NCBI GenBank assembly: GCA_029865265.1
Contig: JAOUHG010000008.1
Coordinates: forward strand, 61,646-125,645
From: Candidatus Krumholzibacteriia bacterium
Lineage (GTDB): Bacteria > Krumholzibacteriota > Krumholzibacteriia > WVZY01 > JAKEHA01
Length of the DNA: 64,000 nucleotides
Reading direction: 5' to 3'
Shown here: positions 8,674 to 18,884 of the stretch, one piece after another
Layout of the letters: each line of letters begins with the position of its first letter
Position numbering within the stretch: position 1 is the stretch's first letter
Made by a program: the position numbers and the translations under genes
Notes under the pieces: model-generated
What the model saw: the letters and a program-made list of their open reading frames with translations, nothing else
Database searches by the model: none
Told to the model about the DNA's origin: nothing

Positions 8674-9312
8674 TTAATCGGCGCCGCGCACCTGGTATTG
8701 CGCGTAGTTGCCGTAGTCTCCCGCCTCGCTCCCAACCAGTTCAATGGCCTTTCCAAGCCGTTGCGGAAGATCCACTCCGGCAGGAATCGTCCCCAGGAAC
8801 AACCCGCCGGCTGAGAGCAGCGGTTCCACGCCCGGGGCGATGTCCGCCGGCGCGCCGACCGCCATCGCCACCGCAATGCCGAACGCTGCCCGCAACGGGT
8901 CCTGTATGGCCGCCTCCTCGATTGAACCCGCGAACACCTCCACGTGCGTCAACCCGAGACGCAAAACCTCTGCGCGCAGGAATGCGGCGCGCCCCAGCTT
9001 GCGCTCGACCAGGAGGAAATGCCATTGCGGCTCCGCCAGGGCCCACACCATGCCGGGGAAGCCGCCCCCGGATCCTACGTCGACGCAGCGCGCCGGAGAT
9101 GCAACCCCGCGTGCGCGCGCGAGTGTCAGCAGTTCCACGCTTTCCAGGACCAGGCGCTCGCACGCGGCCAGTGGATCGCGCCGCGACACCAGGCCCAGCT
9201 GCGGATTCCAGCGCAGCAGATCCTGAATATAGGCGAGAAGCGGGCCCGGGGGAAGGCTAGAATTAAGCGTAATTGCTTTATTTACAATAACTTGTGAGGT
9301 TAGCTCGCTCAT
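8674..9312 (-). CDS. rsmG: RsmG, 16S rRNA m7G527 methyltransferase
   Basis: SAM-dependent methyltransferase that makes N7-methylguanosine at position 527 (E. coli numbering) of 16S rRNA. The 212 residues contain the AdoMet motif [11 protein letters not shown] (about 77-87) and the [13 protein letters not shown] stretch of the family. The start codon overlaps the mnmG stop by four bases (ATGA), so it is co-translated with mnmG, the usual order near bacterial origins. It is at the short end of the normal length range. Confidence 0.93.
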   Translation of the reverse strand: MSELTSQVIVNKAITLNSSLPPGPLLAYIQDLLRWNPQLGLVSRRDPLAACERLVLESVELLTLARARGVASPARCVDVGSGGGFPGMVWALAEPQWHFLLVERKLGRAAFLRAEVLRLGLTHVEVFAGSIEEAAIQDPLRAAFGIAVAMAVGAPADIAPGVEPLLSAGGLFLGTIPAGVDLPQRLGKAIELVGSEAGDYGNYAQYQVRGAD

Positions 9313-11165
9313 GAGGCGGCGCGGCGGTGCCGCTCGAGGTGGACCGCAAGGATGGAGAGATCCGATGCGCGCACACCGGCAATCCGCGACGCCTGGCCCA
9401 GTGTCTCGGGGCGGACGCGGGAGAGTTTCTCGCGCGCCTCGGTGCTGATGCCACCAAGGTCATACTGGAACCCCACCGGGATGGTTCGTCCGTCGAGGTC
9501 GCGCAGCGCGCGGACATCCCGCGCCTGGCGCTCGATGTACCCTTCGTACTTGATGGCACACTCCACGCGTTCATCGAGCACGGCGTCGAGGCCGATGTTC
9601 GCAACGTCGCGCAGGTGTGCGATGCGAACCCCGGGCCGGCGCAGCACCTCGGCGAGGGACGCACCGTGACGAACCGGCTCCAGGCCCGCCGCCGCAAACG
9701 ATACGTTGCCGTCCGCCGGAAACTGCGCCTTGCGCAGGGAGTCGATGTGGCTTCGCACCGCATCGCAGCGCACGAGCACGCGATCGCGCACCGCGTCGTC
9801 CACCAGTCCCAGCCGGTGTCCCGTTTCCACCAGGCGCTCATCGGCGTTGTCCTGGCGCAACAGCAATCGAAACTCGGCGCGGCTGGTGAACATCCGGTAC
9901 GGCTCGTCGATGTCCTTGGTGGTGAGGTCGTCGATGAGCACGCCGATGTACGCCTCGTCGCGCCGCGGCACGAACGGCGCCTCGCCGCGTTGCGCCAGAA
10001 TGGCATTCACACCCGCCACGAAGCCCTGCGCGGCCGCCTCCTCGTAGCCCGAGGTGCCGTTGACCTGCCCCGCAAAGTACAAACCGGTCACGAACTTCGA
10101 CTCCATGGTGCGCCGCAGCTGGTCCGGTGGAAAGAAGTCGTACTCGACCGCGTAGCCCGGGCGCGCCATGCGCGCATTCTCCAGCCCGGGGATCGACGCG
10201 AGGATCTCGAGCTGCACGTCCGCCGGCAGGCTGGTGGAAATACCGTTGAGATACAGTTCCGGGTGATCCAGCCCCTCGGGCTCCACGAACACCTGGTGGC
10301 GGTCCTTGTCGGCAAATCGCACCACCTTGTCCTCGATACTCGGGCAGTAGCGCGGGCCGATACCCTCGATGACGCCGCCATACAAGGGCGAGCGCGAAAG
10401 GTTCGCGCGAATGACGTCGTGCGTGCGCGCGGTTGTAAACGTGAGGTGACACGGCACCTGGGGCAACTCAATACGATCTGTCCTGTGGGAGAACGGGATC
10501 GGCGGGTCGTCGCCGGGCTGCAGCTCCATGCGCGACACGTCCACGCTGTCGCGAAACACGCGCGGCGGCGTGCCCGTCTTGAGGCGCCCCGTGCGCAGCC
10601 CCAGTGCGGTGAGGCTGGCGGTGAGGCCGTTGGCCGGGGGCTCGCCCTCGCGGCCGCCCCGGGTCTGCGTCTCACCGGTGTGCATGAGTCCGCGCAGGAA
10701 GGTCCCCGTGGTGAGAACGCATGCGGGCGCCGAGATCACCGCCCCGGTTGACAATCGAACACCGCTGAACCCGGCCGGGCCGTTGACAATGGCGGCCACT
10801 TCGGCCTCGGTAATTGTCAACATTGGCTGGGCCGCCAGGGTGGCCTGCATGAGGGCCGCGTAGCGGTATTTGTCAACCTGGGCCCTGGGTGACCATACCG
10901 CCGGGCCCTTGGCCCGGTTCAGCATGCGGAACTGGATGCCCGCCCGGTCCGTCGCGCGGGCAATTTCGCCGCCCAGCGCGTCGAGTTCCTTCACCAGATG
11001 GCCCTTGGCCAGGCCACCCACGGCGGGATTGCACGGCATGTGGCCAATGCGATCACGCCGCAGCGTGAGCAGCAGCGTGCTGGCCCCCATGCGTGCGGCG
11101 GCCAGCGCGGCCTCACAGCCCGCGTGCCCGCCGCCAATTACAATGATATCGTAGCGATCTATCAT
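9309..11165 (-). CDS. mnmG: MnmG (GidA), tRNA wobble-uridine modification enzyme
   Basis: FAD-binding subunit that, with MnmE, installs carboxymethylaminomethyl groups at U34 of certain tRNAs. The 618 residues start [20 protein letters not shown], with the dinucleotide-binding GGGHAG. They also contain the conserved CNPAVGG (about 46-52) and the GidA signature [14 protein letters not shown] 11165 matches the family N-terminus; an in-frame TTG at 11225, overlapping the mnmE stop, would add 20 residues with no family match. Oddly, the first quarter of the gene and its upstream gap hold six copies of a 9-bp motif (see the repeat entry). Confidence 0.95.
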   Translation of the reverse strand: MIDRYDIIVIGGGHAGCEAALAAARMGASTLLLTLRRDRIGHMPCNPAVGGLAKGHLVKELDALGGEIARATDRAGIQFRMLNRAKGPAVWSPRAQVDKYRYAALMQATLAAQPMLTITEAEVAAIVNGPAGFSGVRLSTGAVISAPACVLTTGTFLRGLMHTGETQTRGGREGEPPANGLTASLTALGLRTGRLKTGTPPRVFRDSVDVSRMELQPGDDPPIPFSHRTDRIELPQVPCHLTFTTARTHDVIRANLSRSPLYGGVIEGIGPRYCPSIEDKVVRFADKDRHQVFVEPEGLDHPELYLNGISTSLPADVQLEILASIPGLENARMARPGYAVEYDFFPPDQLRRTMESKFVTGLYFAGQVNGTSGYEEAAAQGFVAGVNAILAQRGEAPFVPRRDEAYIGVLIDDLTTKDIDEPYRMFTSRAEFRLLLRQDNADERLVETGHRLGLVDDAVRDRVLVRCDAVRSHIDSLRKAQFPADGNVSFAAAGLEPVRHGASLAEVLRRPGVRIAHLRDVANIGLDAVLDERVECAIKYEGYIERQARDVRALRDLDGRTIPVGFQYDLGGISTEAREKLSRVRPETLGQASRIAGVRASDLSILAVHLERHRRAAS

Positions 11166-11226
11166 TCGGAATGTTGACAATAACCGTGGTCGTTTGTTTA
11201 CAAAGCACAGCTCAAAAGTTGACAAT
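10747..11226. promoter_or_regulatory. Cluster of GTTGACAAT motifs in mnmG and the mnmE-mnmG junction
   Basis: Exact GTTGACAAT occurs at 10747, 10782, 11173 and 11218, and its reverse complement ATTGTCAAC at 10813. TTTGTCAAC at 10869 is one base off. Four lie inside the mnmG coding region; two flank the 60-base mnmE-mnmG gap. At about 65% G+C, the chance expectation for this 9-mer on both strands is roughly 0.1 per 64 kb. The only other cluster is at 56872-56992. Confidence 0.6.
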
Positions 11227-12593
11227 CACTTTCCAATGCAGAACCGCGAGAAGATGACGTCCAGGAGATCCTCGCGGTAGCGGCGTCCCGTTGCCTCTTC
11301 ATAATAGGCGAGGACATCGCGCGCCCGAACCGCCAGGAGCTCCAGGGTCTCGCGGTCGCGGATGGCGCGCCCCAGGTCGGCCAGCGGTTCGCGGGCGGCC
11401 GTGAGCAGCGCCACCAGCCGCGCGTTCAGGATGCCGCGATCGCGGGCCATCCGCGTGAGATCGTCCGAATGCGCCAGCCGCAGCAGCGCGGACTTGAGCG
11501 CCGGAAGCCCGTCTCCGGTTTCGGCCGACACCTGCAGCGCACCGGGCCAATCAAACCGCCGCGGCCGGTCGATCTTGTTTACTACCACGATTGCGCGGGT
11601 CGCGTCGAGCCGCTCGATGGAAGCGCGCTGTTCATCGGTGAGCGGTTCGCTCCCATCGATGACATACAGGACGACATCCGCCGATCCGGCGGCGTCACGC
11701 GCCCGGTCCATGCCGATGGACTCGATGCGGTCCGGGCCCGATTCGCGCAGGCCGGCGGTGTCGTGGAGCACAAAGGGGATGCCCTCGATGGCGAGGGTTT
11801 CGCGCAGGACGTCGCGGGTGGTGCCCGGGATCTCGGTGACGATGGCGCGGCTCTCACCCACCAGGCGGTTGAAGAGGCTGCTCTTGCCGGCGTTCACCGG
11901 CCCGGCGATGACCACGCGGTAGCCGTCGCGCAGGGGCCGGGCGAAGGCGGCGGACGCGAGCAGGTTGTCGATCTCCGCGCGCTGGCGCTCGATGACTGCC
12001 AGGGCATCGGGGATGTTGAGCGCGTCGATCCCCTCCTCGACAAAGTCGATGTTGGCCTCGATCAGTCCCAGCAGCCCCAGCATGCCGTCGGCCAGGGCGT
12101 CGATACGCTCGGACAGTGCCCCGCGCAGCTGACGCTCGGCCACTGAGCGCTGCAATTCTGTGCGGGCATGGATGAGATCCGCCACGGCCTCGGCCTGGAT
12201 CAAGTCCATCTTGCCGTTGAGAAAGGCGCGGCGGGTGAACTCCCCCGGCTCGGCGGGACGGACGTCCAGGGAGAACAGGGTCTCGAGTATCCGCGCCACG
12301 ATGGCACTGCCGCCGTGGCAGGAAACCTCCGCCACGTCCTCGCCGGTGTACGACTCGGGCGCGCGCATCACCGCCGCCATCACCTCGTCGATCGCGGCGC
12401 CATCCGGGGCCACGAAGCGGCCGTGGTAGAGGCGCCGGTGCTCCCACTCGCCCGCAAACCGGTCTCCGGACATGGAGCGCATCACGGTGGACAGCACCGC
12501 CAGGGCGCCCTCACCGGAAACGCGAATGACGGCGATGCCCGACTCCCCCGGCGGGGTCGCCAGGGCGGCGATGGTGTCGGTATGAAGAGACAT
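11226..12593 (-). CDS. mnmE: MnmE (TrmE), tRNA-modification GTPase
   Basis: Potassium-dependent GTPase that partners MnmG in tRNA U34 modification. The 455 residues show the N-terminal tetrahydrofolate-binding domain (TIAALATPPGESGIAVIRVSG), the G domain with GPVNAGKSSLFN (about 220-231), EIPGTTRD, DTAGLRES and NKID. They end in the invariant FCIGK with its catalytic Cys. It lies directly upstream of mnmG on the same strand. Length and all motifs are normal. Confidence 0.96.
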   Translation of the reverse strand: MSLHTDTIAALATPPGESGIAVIRVSGEGALAVLSTVMRSMSGDRFAGEWEHRRLYHGRFVAPDGAAIDEVMAAVMRAPESYTGEDVAEVSCHGGSAIVARILETLFSLDVRPAEPGEFTRRAFLNGKMDLIQAEAVADLIHARTELQRSVAERQLRGALSERIDALADGMLGLLGLIEANIDFVEEGIDALNIPDALAVIERQRAEIDNLLASAAFARPLRDGYRVVIAGPVNAGKSSLFNRLVGESRAIVTEIPGTTRDVLRETLAIEGIPFVLHDTAGLRESGPDRIESIGMDRARDAAGSADVVLYVIDGSEPLTDEQRASIERLDATRAIVVVNKIDRPRRFDWPGALQVSAETGDGLPALKSALLRLAHSDDLTRMARDRGILNARLVALLTAAREPLADLGRAIRDRETLELLAVRARDVLAYYEEATGRRYREDLLDVIFSRFCIGK

Positions 12594-12626
12594 CAGCCGC
12601 TGATTCTAGCACGCGTGCGCGCCTCG

Positions 12627-13562
12627 TTACGGCGCGTTGACGTAGAAGCCGATGGAGTCCGAGGCCAGCGAGCCGAACAGCCCCACCCCGCCGTCGACGT
12701 GGAACAGCGGTGGCACCGTGTTGTCGCCCGCCTCGCCGCCAAACCCGAAGCCGCCCTGGCCCAGCACCGGGTCGGTGCGGGCGAGGTCGTACCAGTTGCG
12801 GTCCATCTTGAACACGCGCACCTTGTAGCGCCCCTCGTAGTAGATGGCGAACCACGGTGCGCGCAGGTAGGCCTGGGTGGGCGCGAACGGCGGCGACTGG
12901 TTCTGGCGCGTGAAGTTGTCGACGTCCTCGTCGTCGAGGAAGCTCGTGTCCACCAGCAGCGGCGAGTCCAGATCGAGGCTCTCGAGGCCCACGAGGTAGC
13001 CCTGCGCGGGGTCATTCTCCAGGCGGACTTCCAGGAGTCCCTTGCTGAAGGTGAGCTGGTTCAACGTGTACAGCGTGTCCGGGTTGCTGGGAAACTCGTC
13101 AAACGTGCGCAGGGTATCTTGCACGGTCTGTCCGGCGTCATCCAGCAGCACCCACTCGCGCACGCGTAGCGCGCCGGGTGTGGTGGTGGTGGCCTTGACC
13201 ACACGGTTGTCAGGGAGGGTAACTGTGAGGCCATAGATCACATCGCTATGAACAAGACTATCGGGGAACATGGGTACGTACAGCCCGTGAGTCTCATTGA
13301 TGTAGGGCATCCTGATGCGGCTGCCCCACTCAATCACCACCCGCGCCCCATTGATCCCCGCCGCCTCATAACTAAACGGCTGGTTCGGCAGCAGTGTTTC
13401 CGTCACGTACACGTTCGGGAATGGCTTCCCCACCACCATGGTCGCATCGATCACCGGAACGCCCGCGCCGCCGGGTGCAAAGAACTCGTCGTCGCTGCGC
13501 TCAGTGGAACACGCCGGCAACACCATCATCATCAACACAAGCAGCAATCGCCTCAGAACCAT
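12627..13562 (-). CDS. DUF4249-like lipoprotein paired with a TonB receptor
   Basis: A 311-residue predicted lipoprotein with signal MVLRRLLLVLMMMVLPACS (lipobox LPAC). The body is beta-rich. It resembles DUF4249 proteins of Bacteroidota, which sit next to TonB receptors. ATG 13562 overlaps the end of the TonB receptor gene by 10 bases, so the two are translationally coupled. A likely role is as the surface substrate-binding partner of the receptor; the substrate is unknown. The DUF4249 call rests on signal, size and context and is tentative. Confidence 0.6.
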   Translation of the reverse strand: MVLRRLLLVLMMMVLPACSTERSDDEFFAPGGAGVPVIDATMVVGKPFPNVYVTETLLPNQPFSYEAAGINGARVVIEWGSRIRMPYINETHGLYVPMFPDSLVHSDVIYGLTVTLPDNRVVKATTTTPGALRVREWVLLDDAGQTVQDTLRTFDEFPSNPDTLYTLNQLTFSKGLLEVRLENDPAQGYLVGLESLDLDSPLLVDTSFLDDEDVDNFTRQNQSPPFAPTQAYLRAPWFAIYYEGRYKVRVFKMDRNWYDLARTDPVLGQGGFGFGGEAGDNTVPPLFHVDGGVGLFGSLASDSIGFYVNAP

Positions 13563-15808
13563 ACCGTCACCCCGAGACTGGGAATAATGGGCAGCATGCG
13601 CGCCACCGTCACGTCCACGACCTCTTCCGTGCGGTCGTACTGCACGAACCACTCGTTGCGCCGGCTGTAGAGGTTGAACACTTCGATCATCCATTCCGCG
13701 CGGGCCCCGAAGAGCTTGAAGTCCCGCGCCACCGACACGTCGAGGCGGTTGTAGGGCAACAGACGCGCGCTGTTGCGCTCACCCTGGATCAACTGGATGT
13801 CGTCGGGTGTCACCCCGGTGGCCGGGTCGCGAATGGTGTAACGCGACGCCACCGGCGTGAAGGCCTGCCCGGTGGCGTACACGAACGCGCCTCCGAAGCG
13901 CCACTTGCCGCGCCGGTACTCGCCCGCGGCACTCAGGTCGTTGCGCCGGTCGTACTTGGGCGGGAACTGCTGTCCGTTGTTCAACTCCGGGAACTCGCGC
14001 CGCGTCCATCCCAGCGTGTAGCCGATCCACCCCGTCACCGGGCCGATGTCGCGGCGCGCGAACAGCTCGACACCCGTAGCATAGCCGGTCCCATTCAAAT
14101 AGAAGATGTCGTCGGCGGTCTCGAGCGTCGCGTTGGCCGGCGTGGTGTTGTCGAGGGACACCAGGTTGGAGAGGTCCGTGTAGTACCCCTCGATCGAGAA
14201 CAGCGTGGAGGGCCGCCAGCGCCAATCGAGGCCCGCCACCGCCTGCCACGACTGGCCGATCTCCGCGGTGCCGTCGATGGGCACGTAGAAGTCCGCGGCG
14301 GAGACCGCCTCGGTGGCCACCAGCTGCATGTACTGGTGGTAGATGCCGCCCGCCAGCTTGAGGCGCACCGTCGGTGTGAGCTCCTGGGCAAAGCCGGCGC
14401 GCGGCTCAAACAGCCAGCGCTCTCCGTCGTCGATGTAGCGCACGCGCGCACCGAGGTCGAAGGTGGTCTCCGCCCACGGCGTCCAGCGGTCGGAGAGAAA
14501 CGCCGCGGCCTCGAACGGCTTGCGCCGGTAACTCACGATGGTTTCCGAGTTGAAGTCCTGGTTGAAGCCCACGTTGTACTTGATCGCCTGAAGACCCGCG
14601 CTCAGCGTGTGGCGCAGCCCCACCTCCCAGGCGAGTTCGGCGGCCGCGGTCACGTCCCGGATGTCATTCTCGATGGAGATGGGCGTGGTGAATGCACTCG
14701 CGGTGGTGGTGCTGCCGTAATCGCTGAAAGAGAGGCGTGCCGTCGCGAGCAGCGCATCGCTGAACGCGCGAATATAGGCCCCGCTCGCCACCGTGTTGCC
14801 CCAGTCCAGCTTGAGACTCGTCCCCACCCCGAGGTCGAAATCCAGCGCATCCGATCCGTTGTATGCGGAGAACTCCAACCGTCCGCCCCCGGCGGGCACC
14901 GAGAGCTTTGCGTTGAGATCGTAGAAGAAGTAGTCGGGCACCTGCGTGTCCTCGTCGCGGATGACATTGAGCAGCGGCTCGAGGTGTGTGCGCCGCCCGT
15001 TGACCGCCCACGACGCGCGGCCCAGAGGGCCGTTGAGCGACAGGCGCGTCGCGATGGTGCTCACCCCCACCTTGCCGTTGAAGTTGCGCGTGGCGATCTC
15101 GCGCGTGCGCACGTCGAGCACCGCACTCAGGCGGCCGCCGTTCTCGGCCGGGTACGCGCCCTTGTACAGATTCACCGCACCGGTTGCGTCGGGGTTGAAG
15201 GTGGAGAAGAAGCCAAAAGCGTGGGTGGGATTGTAGACGGTGGCCTGGTCGAGCAGCACCAGCGTCTGGTCCGGCCCGCCGCCGCGCACGTAGAGCGCGC
15301 TGGAGAAGTCCGACGCCGCCTGCACGCCCGGCAGCAGTTGCAGGCTGCGGATGGGATCACCCTCGGCGATGCCCGGGAGCGACGAGAGCTGGTCGCCGCG
15401 GATGGAGACGAAGCCCGGCTGGACGGCGCCGATCCTGGTGTACCGGTCCTCCTCCACCACGATCTTCTCCACCGGCACCGGTTCCACCGTGAGGGTGGCA
15501 TCGAGGGTGTAGTCGTAGCCCTCCCGCACGACCAGGCTGTCCTCGCGCACGGTGTAGCCGATGCGCGAAAAGCGCACCAGGTAGCGCCCGGGGGGGATGT
15601 TTCCAAAGACGTAACGGCCGTTGTCGAGCGTCATGACGCCCTGGGCCTGCTCGTCGCCCGCGTCGGAACGCCCCAGCACCTGCACGGTCACGTACGCAAT
15701 CGGCTCGCGCGTCTCGGCATCGCGCGCCACACCGCTCAGCACGGCCGCGTACACCGACGCCGGCAGGAGAGCGAGAATCAACAAGAGAATGAGTGCGCGT
15801 CGGGTCAT
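13553..15808 (-). CDS. TonB-dependent outer-membrane receptor with carboxypeptidase-like N-terminal domain
   Basis: A 751-residue outer-membrane channel. After the signal peptide (about 1-21) comes a CarboxypepD_reg-like domain: GVARDAETREPIAYVTVQVLG, then NIPPGRYLVRFSRIGY. The plug follows, with RSLQLLPGVQAASDFSSALYV and the RGGGPDQTLVLLDQ block (about 170-185). The rest is beta-barrel strands ending in an aromatic residue (GVTVWF), as outer-membrane proteins do. It likely imports an unknown ligand using TonB energy, with the overlapping downstream lipoprotein as partner. Confidence 0.88.
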   Translation of the reverse strand: MTRRALILLLILALLPASVYAAVLSGVARDAETREPIAYVTVQVLGRSDAGDEQAQGVMTLDNGRYVFGNIPPGRYLVRFSRIGYTVREDSLVVREGYDYTLDATLTVEPVPVEKIVVEEDRYTRIGAVQPGFVSIRGDQLSSLPGIAEGDPIRSLQLLPGVQAASDFSSALYVRGGGPDQTLVLLDQATVYNPTHAFGFFSTFNPDATGAVNLYKGAYPAENGGRLSAVLDVRTREIATRNFNGKVGVSTIATRLSLNGPLGRASWAVNGRRTHLEPLLNVIRDEDTQVPDYFFYDLNAKLSVPAGGGRLEFSAYNGSDALDFDLGVGTSLKLDWGNTVASGAYIRAFSDALLATARLSFSDYGSTTTASAFTTPISIENDIRDVTAAAELAWEVGLRHTLSAGLQAIKYNVGFNQDFNSETIVSYRRKPFEAAAFLSDRWTPWAETTFDLGARVRYIDDGERWLFEPRAGFAQELTPTVRLKLAGGIYHQYMQLVATEAVSAADFYVPIDGTAEIGQSWQAVAGLDWRWRPSTLFSIEGYYTDLSNLVSLDNTTPANATLETADDIFYLNGTGYATGVELFARRDIGPVTGWIGYTLGWTRREFPELNNGQQFPPKYDRRNDLSAAGEYRRGKWRFGGAFVYATGQAFTPVASRYTIRDPATGVTPDDIQLIQGERNSARLLPYNRLDVSVARDFKLFGARAEWMIEVFNLYSRRNEWFVQYDRTEEVVDVTVARMLPIIPSLGVTVWF

Positions 15809-15900
15809 GAAGTCACAGGGGATGCGTGCCCGGGCGGCCGAGTAATCAATCTACGAAAGGGGTCTGGGCGCCGCAACGGTTCCCGGGCATGTGCGATGGT

Positions 15901-15972
15901 GCTCCGTCGCGACTTCCGCAGCGCGATTTCAAATGTTTCGCGCGAGGACCATGAGCGGAGGAGCGGCGTCGC
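15901..15972 (+). repeat. 72-bp dispersed repeat, copy A
   Basis: Matches 58563-58634 in inverted orientation at 68 of 72 positions, with a 53-base identical core (15914-15966). It lies in the gap between khpB and the TonB receptor. An inner GCGCGA...TCGCGC inverted repeat (11-base spacer) is conserved in both copies. The outer inverted repeat is decayed here. A 17-bp direct repeat (15973 and 16009) follows it. Confidence 0.85.
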
Positions 15973-16031
15973 ACACGCCCGCGCGGCCCGCCGTGCGGTC
16001 GTTGCTGAACACGCCCGCGCGGCCCCTGTTG

Positions 16032-16709
16032 CTAGTCTTGCGGCCGGTCGCCCGTGTCGGAGCCACGCGGCGTCAGCACCACCTTGCGCAGCAGTCCGTC
16101 GCCGATCGTGTAGGTGGTGATGTCGTCGAACTCCGCCACCGCCAGGTGGATGATGCGCCGCTCCGAGGCCTTGAGCGGTTCGAAGTCGCACTCGCGCTGC
16201 GTGCGCCGCACGCGGTCGGCCAGGCGGTGCGCCTTCTCGATGAGCAGCCGGTGCTTGCGGTGCACGTAGCCGCCCACGTCGACCGTGATCTTGCTGTGCC
16301 GCTGCGTGCGTCCGGTGAAGACGCGGTTCACGATGTGCTGGATCGACGACAGCGTTTCGCCGCGGCGGCCGATCAGAAGGCCGTCGAGACCGCTGGAAGA
16401 AATGTTGACGAAGGTGGTGTCGTCGGACTCTTCGATGGTCAGGGTGAAGTCCACCCCCATGAAGCCCAGTACGTCGCCGATGATGGCACGGACGATCTCC
16501 GAGTTCTCGCTGCCGATGGCACCCGCCGGCGCGTTGCGGCGCGTGACGCGAATGCGCACCATCTTGCCGCCGAAGATGCCGCGCAGCCCGCCCTGCGACT
16601 CTGACAGGACCTCGATGTCCACCTCGTCCTTGCGCGCACCGAGTTCCTTCAGCGCCTTTTCCAGCGCCTGGTCGATGGTCTTGCCGGCTGTTTCGATGGA
16701 TCCCGCCAT
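16032..16709 (-). CDS. khpB: KhpB (Jag), KH-R3H RNA-binding protein
   Basis: RNA-binding protein usually encoded after yidC. The 225 residues carry a Jag_N domain (about 1-50, with KTIDQALEKALKELG), a KH domain whose loop is LIGRRGETL (about 116-124), and a C-terminal R3H domain (LADRVRRTQRECDFEPLKASERRIIH). KhpB proteins bind many transcripts and influence cell division and elongation in Firmicutes; the role outside that group is less known. The gene follows yidC by 12 bases. Confidence 0.92.
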   Translation of the reverse strand: MAGSIETAGKTIDQALEKALKELGARKDEVDIEVLSESQGGLRGIFGGKMVRIRVTRRNAPAGAIGSENSEIVRAIIGDVLGFMGVDFTLTIEESDDTTFVNISSSGLDGLLIGRRGETLSSIQHIVNRVFTGRTQRHSKITVDVGGYVHRKHRLLIEKAHRLADRVRRTQRECDFEPLKASERRIIHLAVAEFDDITTYTIGDGLLRKVVLTPRGSDTGDRPQD

Positions 16710-16721
16710 GAGCGCCGTCTC

Positions 16722-18563
16722 CTAGCGGCCCTTGCGTCCACCCGATCGGGCCTTCTTGCGCGGCGCCGGCTCGACCACCACGGCGGCGGGTTCGGCATGG
16801 CGCGAGTCCTTGACGATGTAGTACTGCTGCGCCACCGAGATGACGGTGTTGATGATCCAGTAGATCACCAGGCCGGAGGGCATCTTGTAGAACAGCACGG
16901 TGAAAACAATCGGCAGCATGGTGTTGAACCCGGGCGGAATGGCCGTGTTGGCCTGGCCGGTGGGCGAGCCGCCCAGCTTGGACTGCGCCCACATCGACGC
17001 CCCCATCAACAGCGGCAGCAGGCTGAAGTTGTCGCCGATCAACGGCAGCGACAGCGGCAGCTTGAACAGGACGTCCTGCTGCGAGAGGTCGTTGATCCAC
17101 CCCAGCCACGGCGCGCCGCGCAGCTCGATGGTGTACTGCAGCACGTTGAACAGCGCGATGAACACCGGCATCTGCAGCACCATGGGCAGGCACCCGCCCA
17201 GCGGGTTCACCCCCGCTTCCTTGTAGAGCTTCATCGTCTCTTCGCTCACGCGGCGGCGGTCGTCGCCGTACTTCTCCTTGAGCGCCTGCAGTCGCGGTTG
17301 CAGATCCTGCATTTCCTTCATCGACTTGAAGCTCTTGTGCGTCAGGCGGTAGAAGAGAACCTTGGTGAGCACCGAGATGATCACGATCACCCAGCCATAG
17401 TTGGGAATCACGTGGTAGAGCGCCTTGAGCGCCTTCAGCACCAGCTCGCTCACCGGCCGGATGAACTTCATCCCCAGTTCGATGTTCTTCTCGAGGCCCA
17501 CGCCCAGTGCTGCGACCGTGTCGAAGCTCATGGGGCCCATGTACACGTGCATCATGCTCGTGACCTGGCCGCGCGCCACACCCGCGGGAACGGCAATGGT
17601 CTCGCTGATGCGGTGTTCGGCCTTAATGCCGCTCATCTGCACTTCCGCGCGCGTCGGCTGCTGCGGGTACAGCGCAACCATGAAGTACTTGCTCTGCAAC
17701 GCCGCCCAGTTAAATGTGCCGCTGTAGTCCTCCACGTGCGAGCGTCCAAAGTCGCCCGGCTTGCGCCGGTGCTTCTCCTCGCCCAGCAGCACCGTGGCGC
17801 GAAACGCGCTCTGGTCGTTGCCCACGTTGGCCTCGGTGCTGGCCAGCCCCGGGCCCAGGCTCCACCCCACGTTCTCCGCCTCCGGCGCTAGCGCCTCGCT
17901 CATGCTGAGCCGCGTCTCAAAATCGTAGCGGTCGCCGAAGAAGCGGTAGCTGCGCTCCACCACGCCGCCGCTGCCCTCGGCGCGAAACACCAGGTCGACC
18001 GGCTCGCTCCCCGACACGACCACGCGCGCACCATCGGGCAGCACATCACCACCGGCGCTGGCGCCGAAGACGACGTCGTCCAGATCGAGATCCGCGGCGG
18101 GCCCATCGACGCGGGTGGAGAGCATGCGCGTGCCAGACCAGCTATCGCCGGCCGGCAGCAGCTCCACCGGCTCATCGCGCGTCAGGTAGTTCAAGAGTTT
18201 CACGGACGTGATCACCGCGCCGCGCGTGTCGAGCTTGATCTCAAACAGCGGCGTCACGATGGTGATGGTTTGCGACGGGGTTTCTTCCGGTGTGGCGAAG
18301 ACCTCCGCCGTCACGCGGGCACTGGTGTCGGCAGGCGCAGTGAGCGCCGTGGCCGGCGGTGTGGCTTCCCTGCCGGGGCGCAACGTGTCCGCGGCCGGCT
18401 CGCGCGTGGCCAGCGTACCCTGCTCGAGCGCTTCGGCCTGGCGGCGCGCGCGCTCCTTCTTCATCTTGGGCGCGAGAAACAGGGCGTCGTAGCCAAAAAA
18501 CAGGGCCATCGACGCCACGAACGCGATGAGCGCGCGGCGCTCCATCGAGAATCCTTTGCTCAT
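16722..18563 (-). CDS. yidC: YidC, membrane-protein insertase
   Basis: Inner-membrane insertase of 613 residues in the long Gram-negative form. It has an N-terminal membrane segment, a large periplasmic beta-domain (about 60-350) and a conserved core with [42 protein letters not shown] and further membrane helices. A basic C-terminal tail ([14 protein letters not shown]) follows. The start codon overlaps the yidD stop by four bases. The long periplasmic domain supports a diderm cell envelope. Confidence 0.95.
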   Translation of the reverse strand: MSKGFSMERRALIAFVASMALFFGYDALFLAPKMKKERARRQAEALEQGTLATREPAADTLRPGREATPPATALTAPADTSARVTAEVFATPEETPSQTITIVTPLFEIKLDTRGAVITSVKLLNYLTRDEPVELLPAGDSWSGTRMLSTRVDGPAADLDLDDVVFGASAGGDVLPDGARVVVSGSEPVDLVFRAEGSGGVVERSYRFFGDRYDFETRLSMSEALAPEAENVGWSLGPGLASTEANVGNDQSAFRATVLLGEEKHRRKPGDFGRSHVEDYSGTFNWAALQSKYFMVALYPQQPTRAEVQMSGIKAEHRISETIAVPAGVARGQVTSMMHVYMGPMSFDTVAALGVGLEKNIELGMKFIRPVSELVLKALKALYHVIPNYGWVIVIISVLTKVLFYRLTHKSFKSMKEMQDLQPRLQALKEKYGDDRRRVSEETMKLYKEAGVNPLGGCLPMVLQMPVFIALFNVLQYTIELRGAPWLGWINDLSQQDVLFKLPLSLPLIGDNFSLLPLLMGASMWAQSKLGGSPTGQANTAIPPGFNTMLPIVFTVLFYKMPSGLVIYWIINTVISVAQQYYIVKDSRHAEPAAVVVEPAPRKKARSGGRKGR

Positions 18564-18856
18564 CGAACTTCCTTCATCGTGAGGACAGAACCGTGCGCCG
18601 GCGCATCGCCGGCGTTGTCACGCCGCGGGACCGGATCGAAGCCACCCGCGCTGAACGGATGGCACCGGCACACACGCCGCGCCGCCAGGGCCGAGCCCCG
18701 CATTACACCGTGGGTACGAATGGATTCAGCCGCGTAGTCCGAACAGGTGGGATGAAAGCGGCACGCAGGTGGCAGCAGTGGAGAGATCCAGCGGCGGTAA
18801 CCGGTGATCAGCGCGAGCAGCGCGCGTTGCAGCAGCGCGGACATTCGTCGAGACAT
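18560..18856 (-). CDS. yidD: YidD, membrane-protein insertion efficiency factor
   Basis: Small membrane-associated helper of YidC, about 98 residues. The family signature is clear: [20 protein letters not shown] followed by TCSDYA and a C-terminal [17 protein letters not shown] 18856 is chosen because the conserved region starts shortly after it; starts at 18883 or 18910 are possible but would run into rnpA. It overlaps the yidC start by four bases. Confidence 0.9.
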   Translation of the reverse strand: MSRRMSALLQRALLALITGYRRWISPLLPPACRFHPTCSDYAAESIRTHGVMRGSALAARRVCRCHPFSAGGFDPVPRRDNAGDAPAHGSVLTMKEVR

Positions 18857-18884
18857 CTGACGATCACTTCCTGTGCCGTTCATG

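Noticed and set aside
13394..16120. A 908-codon plus-strand frame opposite the TonB receptor
   Set aside because: Arg/Val/His-rich composition typical of antisense frames in GC-rich coding DNA; the minus-strand receptor has full family features.
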